The notes beneath the pieces were generated by a model that did not search any database, was not told the DNA's origin, and worked only from the letters and a program-made list of their open reading frames with translations. The position numbers and the translations under genes are program-made. From Marinobacter sp. es.042 (lineage in GTDB: Bacteria > Pseudomonadota > Gammaproteobacteria > Pseudomonadales > Oleiphilaceae), in NCBI RefSeq assembly GCF_900188315.1, contig NZ_LT897781.1, positions 124,001-188,000 on the forward strand: DNA of 64,000 nucleotides, in the 5' to 3' direction. Shown here piece by piece: positions 1 to 8,796 of this stretch; the first letter of the stretch is position 1; the number at the start of each line of letters is the position of its first letter.

Positions 1-387
1 ACCGTAACCACGGGTTACGGCAACCGGGTCTGGAACTCTGGTGAGCGGTCCTTCCTCGACCTGTCAGCCGGTGTCGGTTATCGGTATAACAAGCTGGATA
101 TGGTGAATGCCGAAGGCGAGGACACCGAGGAAGAGGCCATCGCCCGCCTTGCTGGCCAGTTTGATTACGCCCTTTCGGAAAATTCCCTGTTCCGCCAGAA
201 GTTGAGCACGGAAATCGGCCTGGATGAGAACAACACGGTGACCGAATCGGAAACGTCGCTGCAGGCGAACGTGGTGGGGAACCTCTCCATGAAGGCGGCT
301 TTCCGGGTCAAGCATCTGTCGGATCCGCCCGCAGGATCTGAAGACACCGACACCGAAACGTCACTCTCGCTTTTGTACGGTTTCTAA
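1..387 (+). CDS. DUF481 outer-membrane protein, C-terminal part
   Basis: The frame is open from the first base and ends at TAA 385-387, so the start lies outside the window. The visible 128 residues alternate polar and hydrophobic positions as in a beta-barrel and end in Tyr-Gly-Phe, the aromatic C-terminal signature of outer-membrane proteins. The pattern resembles the DUF481 (YdiY-like) family, whose role is poorly known and sometimes tied to salt or acid stress. The next gene is convergent, separated by a palindromic repeat. The family call rests on the C-terminal half only. Confidence 0.7.
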   Translation, partial: TVTTGYGNRVWNSGERSFLDLSAGVGYRYNKLDMVNAEGEDTEEEAIARLAGQFDYALSENSLFRQKLSTEIGLDENNTVTESETSLQANVVGNLSMKAAFRVKHLSDPPAGSEDTDTETSLSLLYGF

Positions 388-399
388 CTGCGTGAATTC

Positions 400-428
400 G
401 GGGTCAGATGAAAATTTCATCTGACCCC
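400..428. repeat. 29-bp palindrome, copy 1 (GGGGTCAGATGAAA arms)
   Basis: A perfect 14-bp inverted repeat around one central A lies between two convergent genes. The same 29 bases, on the opposite strand, occur at 12494-12522. It has no T-run, so it is not a classical terminator. It looks like a REP-type element of the kind mobilised by Y1 (RAYT) transposases; no such transposase is in the window. Confidence 0.85.
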
Positions 429-438
429 AACTTTATCT

Positions 439-1386
439 TCAGACGTTGTTCCGCAGCCCCAGCTCATCTGGGTAGGGCGTCAAATACTGCTGCGCATGCA
501 GGTAATCCACCGGCTCCCTTCTCTGGGCCATACGCAGCAGCGTCATGGGAACCACCAGCGGTACCTCGCCACGATGGTAGGCTTCCATCTGCTCCATCAA
601 CACCTTGCGGTCTTCATCGCCCATGGAATTCCTGAGATAGCCCATCAGATGCTGCATGGCGTTCATGTGTGAACCCCGTCTCACCTTCTTGCTCATGGCC
701 TCCATGAACTGGTGGATATAGCGTTCAGCAATGTCTTCCAACGGCTCGGACTTCAGGTCTCCAAGCATCGGACCAAGCTGGCGGTAGATCTTTTCGGAGT
801 GCGCCAGAAGCTGGAACTTGTGGCGGGTATGGAATTCAATCAGCGCCCTGGCCGAGAGCTTGTCTCCGGCCACGTTCTGCATCCAGTCGTCGTAGGCGAA
901 AACCCTCTCAACGAAATTCTCCCGGATCATGTTGTCATTCAGTCGGCCTTCCTCCTCCACCGGCATCAGCGGATAGGCCTTCAGCAGCGCCTCGGCAAAC
1001 ATGCCCCGGCCATCCCGGCGGGTTACATTGCCATCCTCGTTGTGTACCTTGATCCGCTCCATGCCACAGCTGGGGGACTTGGCCATCAGGATGTAACCAC
1101 GAAGGTCTGCCAGGGTCGGCATCACCTGTTCGATAAAGCCCTGCATGGCGTCGGTGTGGTCCGCAGCGCCCTTGGTCTCGATCAGGCGCAGGCCATCACT
1201 GTATTCGCGCAGGTGGATCGCCGGGCGTGGAACGCCCAGGCCCGCTTCCAGCTCCGGACAGATGGAGCGGAAATCAAAGTGTTTTGAGAGCACCTGGGTG
1301 CAGTAACGGGAATGTTTATGGCCGCCATCATGGCGAACTTCCTTGCCCAGCAGGCAGGTGCTGATTCCGACGGGGATGCCGCTCAC
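439..1386 (-). CDS. DUF523-DUF1722 protein
   Basis: 315 residues. The N-terminal half is DUF523, with three conserved cysteines at about Cys11 (STCLLG), Cys43 (SICPE) and Cys107 (SPSCG). The characterised DUF523 member TudS is a [4Fe-4S] thiouracil desulfidase, and these cysteines fit cluster ligands. The C-terminal part (about 190-305) is DUF1722, the YbgA-type domain. Fusions of the two domains are common in gammaproteobacteria. It is transcribed alone. Sulfur removal from a thiolated nucleobase is an inference; the role of DUF1722 is unknown. Confidence 0.85.
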   Translation of the reverse strand: MSGIPVGISTCLLGKEVRHDGGHKHSRYCTQVLSKHFDFRSICPELEAGLGVPRPAIHLREYSDGLRLIETKGAADHTDAMQGFIEQVMPTLADLRGYILMAKSPSCGMERIKVHNEDGNVTRRDGRGMFAEALLKAYPLMPVEEEGRLNDNMIRENFVERVFAYDDWMQNVAGDKLSARALIEFHTRHKFQLLAHSEKIYRQLGPMLGDLKSEPLEDIAERYIHQFMEAMSKKVRRGSHMNAMQHLMGYLRNSMGDEDRKVLMEQMEAYHRGEVPLVVPMTLLRMAQRREPVDYLHAQQYLTPYPDELGLRNNV

Positions 1387-1489
1387 GTTAGTCTCCGATA
1401 ATTAACCAGGTCTTATAGCTAAAACTGTCTTTGTAATACGTGAATTCAGTCTAGCCCGATCAGGCCGCTGCGGAAAACTGTAACCCCAC

Positions 1490-3733
1490 CTATTCAGGAT
1501 GGATTATCGAGCCTTTTCGTTTCTTCGCGGCCATGGCGAGTGTGGTGGCGTAAATGGTGCGAACGTCATGGGCGAACTGCTCTACGGAGTAGTCACTGGC
1601 AAATTCCAGAGCCTGTTCGGAGAGTTTTTCGCGCAGCTCGTCGTCTTCCAACAGTTTTTTGACCTGCGCCCGCCACTGGTCCTGTTTTTCCGGCGTCTTG
1701 AAGCCGTTGAATCCGTGTCGGACCACGTCTTCAATGCCACTGGAGCGAACCGCTACGACCGGCAAACCGGCAGCCATCGCCTCCAGAATCACCATGCCCT
1801 GGGTTTCGGAGATGGAGGCGAACAGGAAGGCATCCCCCAGTCGGTACCAGATGGCCATTTCGTCCGGCGGCACGGCACCAACAAGGGTGAAGTGTTGTTG
1901 AAGTCCCAGGTCTTCGATCTTCTTCTGCAAGCGATCCTTCTGGTGGCCATCGCCGATCATCAGGAACCGGAAGGGCACATCGGTTTCCCGCCGCAGGGCA
2001 TCAATGGCCTCAATCATGAAGTCGATGTTTTTCTCGTTCGAGAGCCGGGAAACACTGACAAACACTTTCTCATTCCTGAGCTTCAGCTTCTCCCGGAGTT
2101 GTTCGACGTCCTTCTCCTGAACCTCCTGGAACTTGTGATATTCAATGCCGGTAGGCTGCACGAAGGTCGGTGTTTTAACCCCGATCATCCGCAGGTATTC
2201 CTCCGTGGAGTACGTAGGCACGATCACACCGTCGCACTTGTTGGCAAAGCGTTTGATCAGCGCGTGGGAAATCAGGTTCCGGAACAGCATGCCCGGCAGC
2301 GGCACGAAGTGGGCGTAATGCTCCAGGCGGGTATGGTAGGTGTATATGGCCGGGATATTCATGGTGCGAGCCACAAACAGGCCCAGCGACCCCAGCCAGA
2401 ATGGATGGTGCAGATGGATGATATCCGGCTTGAACGCCCGTACCCGTTTGCGAATCCGCCCGAGGAAAATATTGGCCAGCCGGAATTCCCGCTTCTCGCC
2501 CATTGCCAGTAGCGAGGGCACTCGCAAAACGTGGGATTCGGTTTCCGGCTGCCCCTTGTAGCGGGGCGCCACGACCAGCAGTTTATCGCCAAGCGCTTCC
2601 AGGCCCCGGCGCAGGCGTTCAATGGAAATGGGTACCCCGCCGATGAAGGGCAGGTAGTTGTTGGTAAACATGGCCACCCGCATCGGTTTGTCCAGCCAGG
2701 GCGAGGGGTCCAGGTCGTAGTCCGGGTAATAATCCTTGCCGATGAAAATGGCGCCGTACAGCTTGATCGCAATGGCCGCAAACACGGCGACGATCAGAAT
2801 AAAGTTCAGATACCCGGTATAAAACAGCGAGTAGATAAAGAACCACAGGCTTTCCAGGCGCTTCAGGATCGGGTGCTGGCCCACCTTCAGGCGCTGGAGG
2901 CTGTGGCTTACCTCGCCGTCGGCGTCCACGTTCACCCGCACGTAGTGATAGAAGCTGGTGTCATTGTTCATCACCAGGCCACCGGCACCGCCGGTCGTCA
3001 CAAACGTGGTGTCACCTATCTGCTCCTCGGCATAGAGCGAAAGATTGGCAGAAAATACCCGGTCAACGCCATGGTCCCTGATTGCCGCCAGCAGGGCATC
3101 CCGGAACTCGGGGGGCGCAAGGTAATCGTCCTTCTGATCGAACGGGGCATTCTCGTCCGGATGAAGGGGAGGGTGGCCAATAAACAGTATCCGTGCCCGG
3201 GAGGTGTCCTGGGCCAACAGGTCTTTCAGCCAGCGGATCTGCCAGCGCCAGGGTGTTTTGCCGGTGCTGTCCAGGAAAATCAGCCGGCTGTTGCCGGCCT
3301 CGATACTGAAGAAGTGCGGGCCGAAGTGATCGTAGAATCGGAAACTGCCAAAATCCTCGTACTCGTGGGCACCGAAGGTGAGCAGGTAGGGGATCTCCAG
3401 GTGGCTCAGGGTGCCGTAAAGCGCCCGGTACTTGTCTTCGCCGCCACCACTGACCGCATTCCCCGCCGAAACCAGAAAATCGAGCCCGGATCGATTCAGC
3501 TCCGGAATGATGCGGTCTTCGAAGATTCCCACCGAGTTGTTGATGTTGCCCACCACCGCAAAGCTGAACGGCCCACCGGGTTCAAGTTCACGATAAATTC
3601 GCTCGACCTGCTCGGTATGAACCGCCTCGAAATCTTCCGTGAACAGATTCAGGTAGGTTTTGTAGCCAACCAGCAAAAACACCACCAGAAGACAGAGGTA
3701 AAACAGCAGCTTGCGTGGGTTGCGGAAAATCAT
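1490..3733 (-). CDS. Membrane glycosyltransferase (GT4) fused to metallophosphatase-like domain
   Basis: 747 residues from the ATG at 3733, which has a GGAGAG ribosome site and overlaps the upstream gene's stop by 4 bases (ATGA). In order: an N-terminal membrane segment (about 9-28), a calcineurin-like phosphatase fold (about 45-275), a second hydrophobic segment (about 305-340) and a GT-B glycosyltransferase of family 4 (about 350-730). The last has the donor-site motif SETQGMVILEAMAAGLP and the acceptor loop GGVPISIERL. The GT4 part resembles diacylglycerol glucosyltransferases, so a glycolipid product is plausible. The phosphatase motifs look degenerate: GNIN for DxH, AGNAV for GDxx, GAHE for GNHE. 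That domain may be inactive. Confidence 0.8.
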   Translation of the reverse strand: MIFRNPRKLLFYLCLLVVFLLVGYKTYLNLFTEDFEAVHTEQVERIYRELEPGGPFSFAVVGNINNSVGIFEDRIIPELNRSGLDFLVSAGNAVSGGGEDKYRALYGTLSHLEIPYLLTFGAHEYEDFGSFRFYDHFGPHFFSIEAGNSRLIFLDSTGKTPWRWQIRWLKDLLAQDTSRARILFIGHPPLHPDENAPFDQKDDYLAPPEFRDALLAAIRDHGVDRVFSANLSLYAEEQIGDTTFVTTGGAGGLVMNNDTSFYHYVRVNVDADGEVSHSLQRLKVGQHPILKRLESLWFFIYSLFYTGYLNFILIVAVFAAIAIKLYGAIFIGKDYYPDYDLDPSPWLDKPMRVAMFTNNYLPFIGGVPISIERLRRGLEALGDKLLVVAPRYKGQPETESHVLRVPSLLAMGEKREFRLANIFLGRIRKRVRAFKPDIIHLHHPFWLGSLGLFVARTMNIPAIYTYHTRLEHYAHFVPLPGMLFRNLISHALIKRFANKCDGVIVPTYSTEEYLRMIGVKTPTFVQPTGIEYHKFQEVQEKDVEQLREKLKLRNEKVFVSVSRLSNEKNIDFMIEAIDALRRETDVPFRFLMIGDGHQKDRLQKKIEDLGLQQHFTLVGAVPPDEMAIWYRLGDAFLFASISETQGMVILEAMAAGLPVVAVRSSGIEDVVRHGFNGFKTPEKQDQWRAQVKKLLEDDELREKLSEQALEFASDYSVEQFAHDVRTIYATTLAMAAKKRKGSIIHPE

Positions 3734-4788
3734 CCGGCTCTCCTGCGATTGGCAACGAGTTCCTTCTGTAGCACTACCAACCCGATGATCATGCCGAGGT
3801 AAATGGTTAACAGGCGCCAACAGACAATGACCAGTATCAGGTGGTTTCCCGAGAGGATATCCCGGAAGAAGCTCCCGAAAACACCCTCCGAGATGCCTGA
3901 GGCGCCGGGCGTGGGCGAGAAGTACATCACGAAGGTGGTCACAACCAGCAGGCCCACGGACATCACATAGTCAACACTGTAGTCCAGACTGTGCATCAGC
4001 AGCGCCGGGAAGCTGAACAGGCTGAGCAGAAACAGGGCGGTGAACAGGATAGACAGCCAGACGAAAACCGGAGCACCACGCAGGTAATCACCAAAGCTCC
4101 GTGACAGCCGCAGCATCTCCCGGCGCGCCTTGAACTGCCAGCGCCGATGGCGGGGTTCACTGATCAGACGGAGCCGACGCGCGGTGCTCAGCAGCCGGGT
4201 CAGGGGGGCGATCAGCCAGCAGGTCCGGAACAGGAGAACCAGGAAAAAGCCGAGGTACAACACGATCAGAACTGCCAGAGCGGTGCCGATATCGCCAGTA
4301 ATGGAATTGCCGTCCAGGGGTTTGAGTGTGAGCAGGAATACCGGTGTCAGCGAGAATATGAACAGCACCGCCAGGATCGTCCGGATCGTGGTCGCAGCCG
4401 TGGCACGCCCAATCGGAACGCCATGGTGGCTCAGAAACCAGATCTGGGCGAAACCGCCCCCGGTTGCCATCGGCGTGATGTTGGAAAAGAACAGATTGAT
4501 AAACACCAGCCGCACCATGGCCGGCAGGGGAAGCCGGTGCCCCAGGGCCCTCAGGGTAAAATAGAGCCGAAGGCCATCCGAGATGAAATAAACCAGCAAA
4601 AGGCCAGCTACCGATAACAGGGTTCCCGGAGCGATCAGCCTGGTATCGAAAGTAAGGGTGCGCTCGGCGAACAGATGGTAAACGGTATACAGCCCGGCAG
4701 CGGTGAGCGCCAGAAACAACAGACTGAACATCGCCAGTCTTTTTCCTGAAGCGCGCTTTGAATAGCTGGTTTCAGTGGAGTCAGTCAT
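3730..4788 (-). CDS. Flippase-like / LPG-synthase-type transmembrane protein (UPF0104)
   Basis: 352 residues from ATG 4788, with about eight hydrophobic segments. It carries conserved features of the UPF0104/AglD family (lysylphosphatidylglycerol synthase transmembrane region), including GGGFAQIW and PTPGASGISEG. It lacks the soluble aminoacyl-transfer domain of MprF, so it is not a complete LPG synthase. Its stop overlaps the start of the downstream GT4 gene by 4 bases, which implies coupled translation. The pair may make and move a glycolipid across the inner membrane (inference). The start could also be an internal Met about 20 codons later. Confidence 0.8.
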   Translation of the reverse strand: MTDSTETSYSKRASGKRLAMFSLLFLALTAAGLYTVYHLFAERTLTFDTRLIAPGTLLSVAGLLLVYFISDGLRLYFTLRALGHRLPLPAMVRLVFINLFFSNITPMATGGGFAQIWFLSHHGVPIGRATAATTIRTILAVLFIFSLTPVFLLTLKPLDGNSITGDIGTALAVLIVLYLGFFLVLLFRTCWLIAPLTRLLSTARRLRLISEPRHRRWQFKARREMLRLSRSFGDYLRGAPVFVWLSILFTALFLLSLFSFPALLMHSLDYSVDYVMSVGLLVVTTFVMYFSPTPGASGISEGVFGSFFRDILSGNHLILVIVCWRLLTIYLGMIIGLVVLQKELVANRRRAG

Positions 4789-4885
4789 GGGCTGCCCGTC
4801 AGAGTGAGACGGGCAGTTTACAGGGTAGGGTGTGGTCGGTGTCCAGTGTCTCAGTGCACGAGATCCAGGGCTGGTCAGATTGTGC

Positions 4886-5546
4886 CTAAGAAGCCAGAGC
4901 CTGCTGAATGAGCAACTTCTGGTGCTCCGCAAACTCCCGAATCAACGCCTGCGCCTTATCAGAATCCCGCGCCAGAACAGCCTGTGGCAGATTGGCAAAA
5001 AACTCACTGGTCTGCGTCAAACCCCGACGATAGCGATCGGCACTCAGATAATAGGCCCGACTGACCGCCGGCTTGAAATTCGACAGCGCCTCCGTGAGAT
5101 AAGGGTTCCCCACCACCTCACAACAGGCATCCATCACACCAAAACTCGCCTCAACCACCCCGGAGATGTCGGCAGAGCCATCGTTTATCTTTTCAACAAC
5201 CTTGCTCACCGCCCCAAGCACCAGAGGCTTGTCGCGTTCCTGCCAGCGCTCGCACAAACGCACCGCCATCATCATCAGCAAGTGCATATAAACGTCGTAG
5301 AGCTCCGACGCGTGGGCCGCGTCCAAACGGGTTGCCGAAGCACCCTTACGGGGCGTGATCTCCACCAGGTGCCACCGCTCCAGGGTGTAAAGAGCCTCCT
5401 TGACTGACGCCCGGCTGACCTTCAGCTCACCCGCCAGCGTGGCTTCCTGAATCCGCTCACCGGGCCGAATCTGCCCGGTCATGATCCGTTCTGCCAGGTA
5501 ATTGGCAATCTGCTCGGCCAGAGTGTTCGGCACCTGAAAATCCATA
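4886..5546 (-). CDS. FadR-type GntR regulator (FCD domain), divergent from alkB
   Basis: 220 residues from ATG 5546, with AGAGAG upstream; a start at 5620 is also possible. Residues about 5-70 form the GntR winged helix (LAEQIANYLAERI, GELKVSRASVKEAL), followed by an all-helical FCD ligand-binding domain. Divergent position suggests it controls alkB; a GntR-family gene also lies beside alkB2 in Alcanivorax. A good operator candidate overlaps the predicted alkB -10 box. The effector could be a fatty acid or other alkane oxidation product, but this is not shown. Confidence 0.85.
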
Positions 5547-5710
5547 AAGGCTCTCTGAACAGGTCTTAAAAACCGGTCGGCTGCTGCGGATATCCGGCCG
5601 GAGTGGGAATGTGTGCGCATGAGTTTATCACAGCCTCCGAGTCTGACAGTCACAACGCCTTGATCCACGGGGACTTCCTGACAATTGCCAAAAAAACTCA
5701 TCCCGAACGG

Positions 5711-5740
5711 TTGACGACTGATGTATTGTAGGACAATAAT
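5711..5740 (+). promoter_or_regulatory. Predicted alkB promoter with FadR-type operator
   Basis: A -35 box TTGACG (5711-5716) and a -10 box AATAAT (5735-5740) are separated by 18 bases. The inverted repeat ATTGT-AGG-ACAAT (5725-5737) overlaps the -10 box and fits the short TnGTnnnACnA shape used by FCD-type GntR proteins. Binding would block polymerase, so repression is the expected mode. The alkB ATG is at 5797 with GGAG at 5785-5788. All from sequence reading; no binding data. Confidence 0.5.
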
Positions 5741-5796
5741 GCAAAAAAAACAGGTGATCAGAGTTTCACCAACAAGCATTTGATGGAGAGAACCCA

Positions 5797-6933
5797 ATGA
5801 GCACAACGCAGTTATCGGTAAATCGCGAGGCCACCCGTCGGCGAATATTGCTGACCCTCAAGAAGTACAGCTACCTGATCGCCATGGTGCCCCTGTTGCT
5901 GCCGCCTCTGCTGCTGGCCGCCGGCCAGGCCACTGATCTGGTAAACCTTTTCTCCTGGGGCGTCCCCGTGGTCGTCTTCGGGATCATCCCTGTCTTGGAC
6001 ATGCTGCTCGGCAAGGATTCCCTGAACCCGGATGAAGAGACCGACGTGCCGCGGATGGTCGGCGAACGGTTCTATAAAGCGATTACCCTGGGCTGGGTGG
6101 CAGGCTTTGCAGCCTTACTGGTCTGGAGCATGCTGGAACTGGCTTCCGGCACCTTCAGCCTGGTGGGCAGTATTGGCTGGATCGTCTCCATCGGCATCGT
6201 CGGAGGCCTCGGCATCAACGTCGCCCACGAACTCATCCACAAAGACGAAAAACTCGAAACCCGGGCTGGCGGCTTCCTGCTGTCACTGGTCTGCTACGCC
6301 GGCTTCAAGGTCGAACACCTGCGCGGCCACCACGTACACGTATCCACCCCGGAAGACGCCTCCTCGTCACGCTATAACCAGTCCCTCTACAACTTCCTGC
6401 CCCAGGCCTACATGCGCAACTTCCTCAATGCCTGGAAACTGGAAGCCGAACGCCTGCAACGCAAAGGCCACAAAGCCCTCAGCTGGCGCAACGAACTGAT
6501 CTGGTGGTACAGCATCAGCGCCCTGGCACTGACTGGTTTCACCATCGCCTTCGGCTGGCTCGGCGCCGTCTTCTTCCTGGGCCAAAGCTTCATCGCCTTC
6601 ACCCTCCTGGAAATCGTCAACTACCTCGAACACTACGGCCTGCACCGGAGAAAACTCGAAAACGGCCGCTACGAACGCACCGGCCCCGAACACAGCTGGA
6701 ACAGCAACTACTTCCTCACCAACGTCTTCCTGTTCCACCTGCAGCGCCACAGCGACCACCACGCCTGGGCCAAACGCCGCTACCAGATCCTCCGTCACCA
6801 CGACGTAGCCCCCCAGCTCCCGGCCGGCTACTCCGCAATGATCGTCCTGGCAATGTTCCCCCCACTCTGGCGGCGGGTAATGAACCCAAGGGTAGAGGCT
6901 TATTACGAAGGAGAAGAACACCAGTTGGCATAA
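5797..6933 (+). CDS. alkB: Alkane 1-monooxygenase AlkB
   Basis: 378 residues. Integral-membrane non-heme di-iron enzyme that hydroxylates n-alkanes at the terminal carbon, with electrons from rubredoxin. All histidine boxes are present: HELIH (144-148), HLRGHHVH (174-181), the LEHYGLHR signature (277-284) and LQRHSDHHA (315-323). About six hydrophobic segments precede and interleave them. Length is slightly below the typical 400 residues. No rubredoxin or rubredoxin reductase gene is nearby, so these must lie elsewhere. The chain-length range cannot be read from sequence alone. Confidence 0.96.
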   Translation: MSTTQLSVNREATRRRILLTLKKYSYLIAMVPLLLPPLLLAAGQATDLVNLFSWGVPVVVFGIIPVLDMLLGKDSLNPDEETDVPRMVGERFYKAITLGWVAGFAALLVWSMLELASGTFSLVGSIGWIVSIGIVGGLGINVAHELIHKDEKLETRAGGFLLSLVCYAGFKVEHLRGHHVHVSTPEDASSSRYNQSLYNFLPQAYMRNFLNAWKLEAERLQRKGHKALSWRNELIWWYSISALALTGFTIAFGWLGAVFFLGQSFIAFTLLEIVNYLEHYGLHRRKLENGRYERTGPEHSWNSNYFLTNVFLFHLQRHSDHHAWAKRRYQILRHHDVAPQLPAGYSAMIVLAMFPPLWRRVMNPRVEAYYEGEEHQLA

Positions 6934-6991
6934 TGTCTGCGGGCAAACCCCCCAAGCGGCCCAAACGAGATGCCGGCAACAAAGTGAGCCG

Positions 6992-7083
6992 GCCGGGGTA
7001 TGAGGGGTAATTTCTGCAGGGAAACGAATGTCTGAGCAAAGCGAGTTCGGCTTCCCGAAAGAAATTACCCCTCATGCCTCGGC
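6992..7083. repeat. Long imperfect inverted repeat after alkB
   Basis: A 24-base arm at 6992-7015 pairs with 7060-7083 with only two mismatches, both G-T tolerable. The inner segment has a further GGGAA/TTCCC pairing. There is no T-run, so it is more like a REP/BIME element or an mRNA 3' stabilising hairpin than a terminator. It lies in the 354-bp gap 6934-7287, which otherwise holds only the terminator at 7174-7213. Confidence 0.65.
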
Positions 7084-7173
7084 CAGCCCCCAAACCCAGA
7101 TCGGCCTGAACCGATAGGCCACAAAAGCTTCAGAGCGTCTCTGAAGAAACGCCGGCCTAAAAAACCGGCCCTC

Positions 7174-7213
7174 AAGACCCCGGCGGTTCGTCTCTGGCCC
7201 CGGGGTCTTTTTT
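7174..7213 (+). terminator. Rho-independent terminator
   Basis: The stem AAGACCCCGG pairs with CCGGGGTCTT across a loop of about 16 bases and is followed by a run of T. It ends transcription from alkB before the glyoxalase gene. A shorter CCGG hairpin lies just before it (about 7150-7170). Confidence 0.8.
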
Positions 7214-7287
7214 CACGCCCTTGAAATCCCCCTCAAACGCACACAGGTATAACCTCTGAATCCTGCGAAAAAAAAGGGAAAACCAAC

Positions 7288-7836
7288 ATGCCCAAGCATT
7301 TCGAACAGGCCCCTGGCCTACACGAAGAACCCGTTCCCGAAACCGAAGGTTACGTCTTCAACCAGACCATGATGCGCATCAAGGAACCCGAGCGCTCCAT
7401 GGACTTCTACACCCGAGTGATGGGCATGCGCCTGGTTCGCAAACTGGACTTCCCCGAAATGAAGTTCACCCTGTATTTCCTTGGCTACCTTGATGATCGT
7501 CAGGCCGGCCTGGTGCCGCAGGACGATGCCCACCGCACCACCTACACCTTCGGCCGCGAAGCCATGCTTGAGCTGACCCACAACTGGGGCACCGAAGACG
7601 ACAACGACTTCGCCTACCACAACGGAAACGACGAGCCCCAGGGCTTTGGCCACATTGGCGTAGCGGTGCCAGACGTTTACGCCGCCTGCGACCGCTTTGA
7701 AAAGCTCGGTGTGGAGTTTGTGAAAAAGCCGGACGACGGCAAGATGAAAGGCCTGGCCTTTATAAAAGACCCGGACGGCTACTGGATTGAAATCCTGCAG
7801 CCGGACATGCTTGAGAAGCAGCGCAAGGATGACTGA
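7288..7836 (+). CDS. gloA: Lactoylglutathione lyase (glyoxalase I)
   Basis: 182 residues. Converts the methylglyoxal-glutathione hemithioacetal to S-lactoylglutathione in the cytoplasm. The four metal ligands are visible: Gln26 (NQTMMR), Glu95 (LELTHN), His122 (GHIGV) and Glu168 (YWIEIL). The length and inserted loops match the long, zinc-type form found in eukaryotes and as an extra copy in Pseudomonas, not the short nickel-type enzyme. The gene has its own upstream region and ends 6 bases from the convergent DMT gene. Confidence 0.95.
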   Translation: MPKHFEQAPGLHEEPVPETEGYVFNQTMMRIKEPERSMDFYTRVMGMRLVRKLDFPEMKFTLYFLGYLDDRQAGLVPQDDAHRTTYTFGREAMLELTHNWGTEDDNDFAYHNGNDEPQGFGHIGVAVPDVYAACDRFEKLGVEFVKKPDDGKMKGLAFIKDPDGYWIEILQPDMLEKQRKDD

Positions 7837-7842
7837 TCTTCC

Positions 7843-8796
7843 TTACTCCGCACCGGCCTCCTGGCCGGCTGCGGGTTTACGGCCGTAGCGGGAGGCCACC
7901 ACCACCGCTGCGGTCAGTATCAGTGCCCCCGCAATACCAATCGGCCCCAGAATCTCCTCCAGAAACACCCACGCCAGCAGTGCCACAAACAGCGGTTCCA
8001 GAGTCACGATGATGCTCGAAAGCGTAGCCGGTGTCGTCTTCATGCCAGTGAAGAAGCACACATACCCGATACAGGTTGGCACCACCCCCACATAAACCAC
8101 CATCAGCCAGTGCCCGATACCAAGGGTTTCCAGCCCCTCGAATCCGCCAGACAGGGCGACCACCGGCAACAGAATCAGCGCCGCCGTGAAGAAACAGATA
8201 AACGCCGTGGTGAACACCGGAGTGCCGGCAGAGCTGTAACGGCTGGTGAGCGTGAAACCGGTGTACACACAGGCGGCCAGTAACGCCACCAGAATGCCCG
8301 CGAGTCGAAGTGTACCGGTGGTGTCCATATCGCTGAGAACCAGCATGCCTGTTCCCGCGATGGCGGCAAACAGCGACAGAACCGTCAAAAGGCTGGGCTT
8401 CTCTCCCAGAAGAGGCGCAGCAAGAATTGCCACCAGCACTGGCGGAAGGCAGAGCGTGATCAGGGTGGCGATGCCGGCACCGGTGAGGTCCACGGCCAGA
8501 AGGTAGCTGCCCTGATAGAACGCCTGGAACAGGCCAAGGGCGGCCAGCGGAATCAGGCTCTGGCGGGTCAGGCTTCGTAAGGAACTGCCGGGCACTTTAG
8601 CCCCCGGATTGGCCCGCTCAAGGCGCGCCTGCTCCCGTCGCATCAGCAGCCAGAAAAACGGCAAGGCCACGGCCAGTCGCAGGAAGCCCAACGTAATGGC
8701 CTGCAGTTCGGTACCGGTAAACAGAAATTTCGCAACAATGCCCGTGGTCGCCCATAGCAGGGCAGCCAGGGCGATCAACAGGGCGCCTTGGATCAT
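7843..8796 (-). CDS. EamA/DMT-family transporter
   Basis: 317 residues, ten predicted membrane helices arranged as two EamA repeats. The family includes drug/metabolite exporters and some uptake carriers; the substrate cannot be read here. Its ATG overlaps the lutC stop (ATGA), so it is the last cistron of the lutABC operon. That position suggests a role with lactate or a related 2-hydroxyacid, although dedicated lactate permeases belong to the LctP/LldP family and none is nearby. Confidence 0.85.
   Translation of the reverse strand: MIQGALLIALAALLWATTGIVAKFLFTGTELQAITLGFLRLAVALPFFWLLMRREQARLERANPGAKVPGSSLRSLTRQSLIPLAALGLFQAFYQGSYLLAVDLTGAGIATLITLCLPPVLVAILAAPLLGEKPSLLTVLSLFAAIAGTGMLVLSDMDTTGTLRLAGILVALLAACVYTGFTLTSRYSSAGTPVFTTAFICFFTAALILLPVVALSGGFEGLETLGIGHWLMVVYVGVVPTCIGYVCFFTGMKTTPATLSSIIVTLEPLFVALLAWVFLEEILGPIGIAGALILTAAVVVASRYGRKPAAGQEAGAE

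Noticed and set aside
2531..3802. 423-codon open frame opposite the glycosyltransferase gene
   Set aside because: Shadow frame of a G+C-rich gene; no recognisable domain, and the opposite strand has a clear full-length protein.
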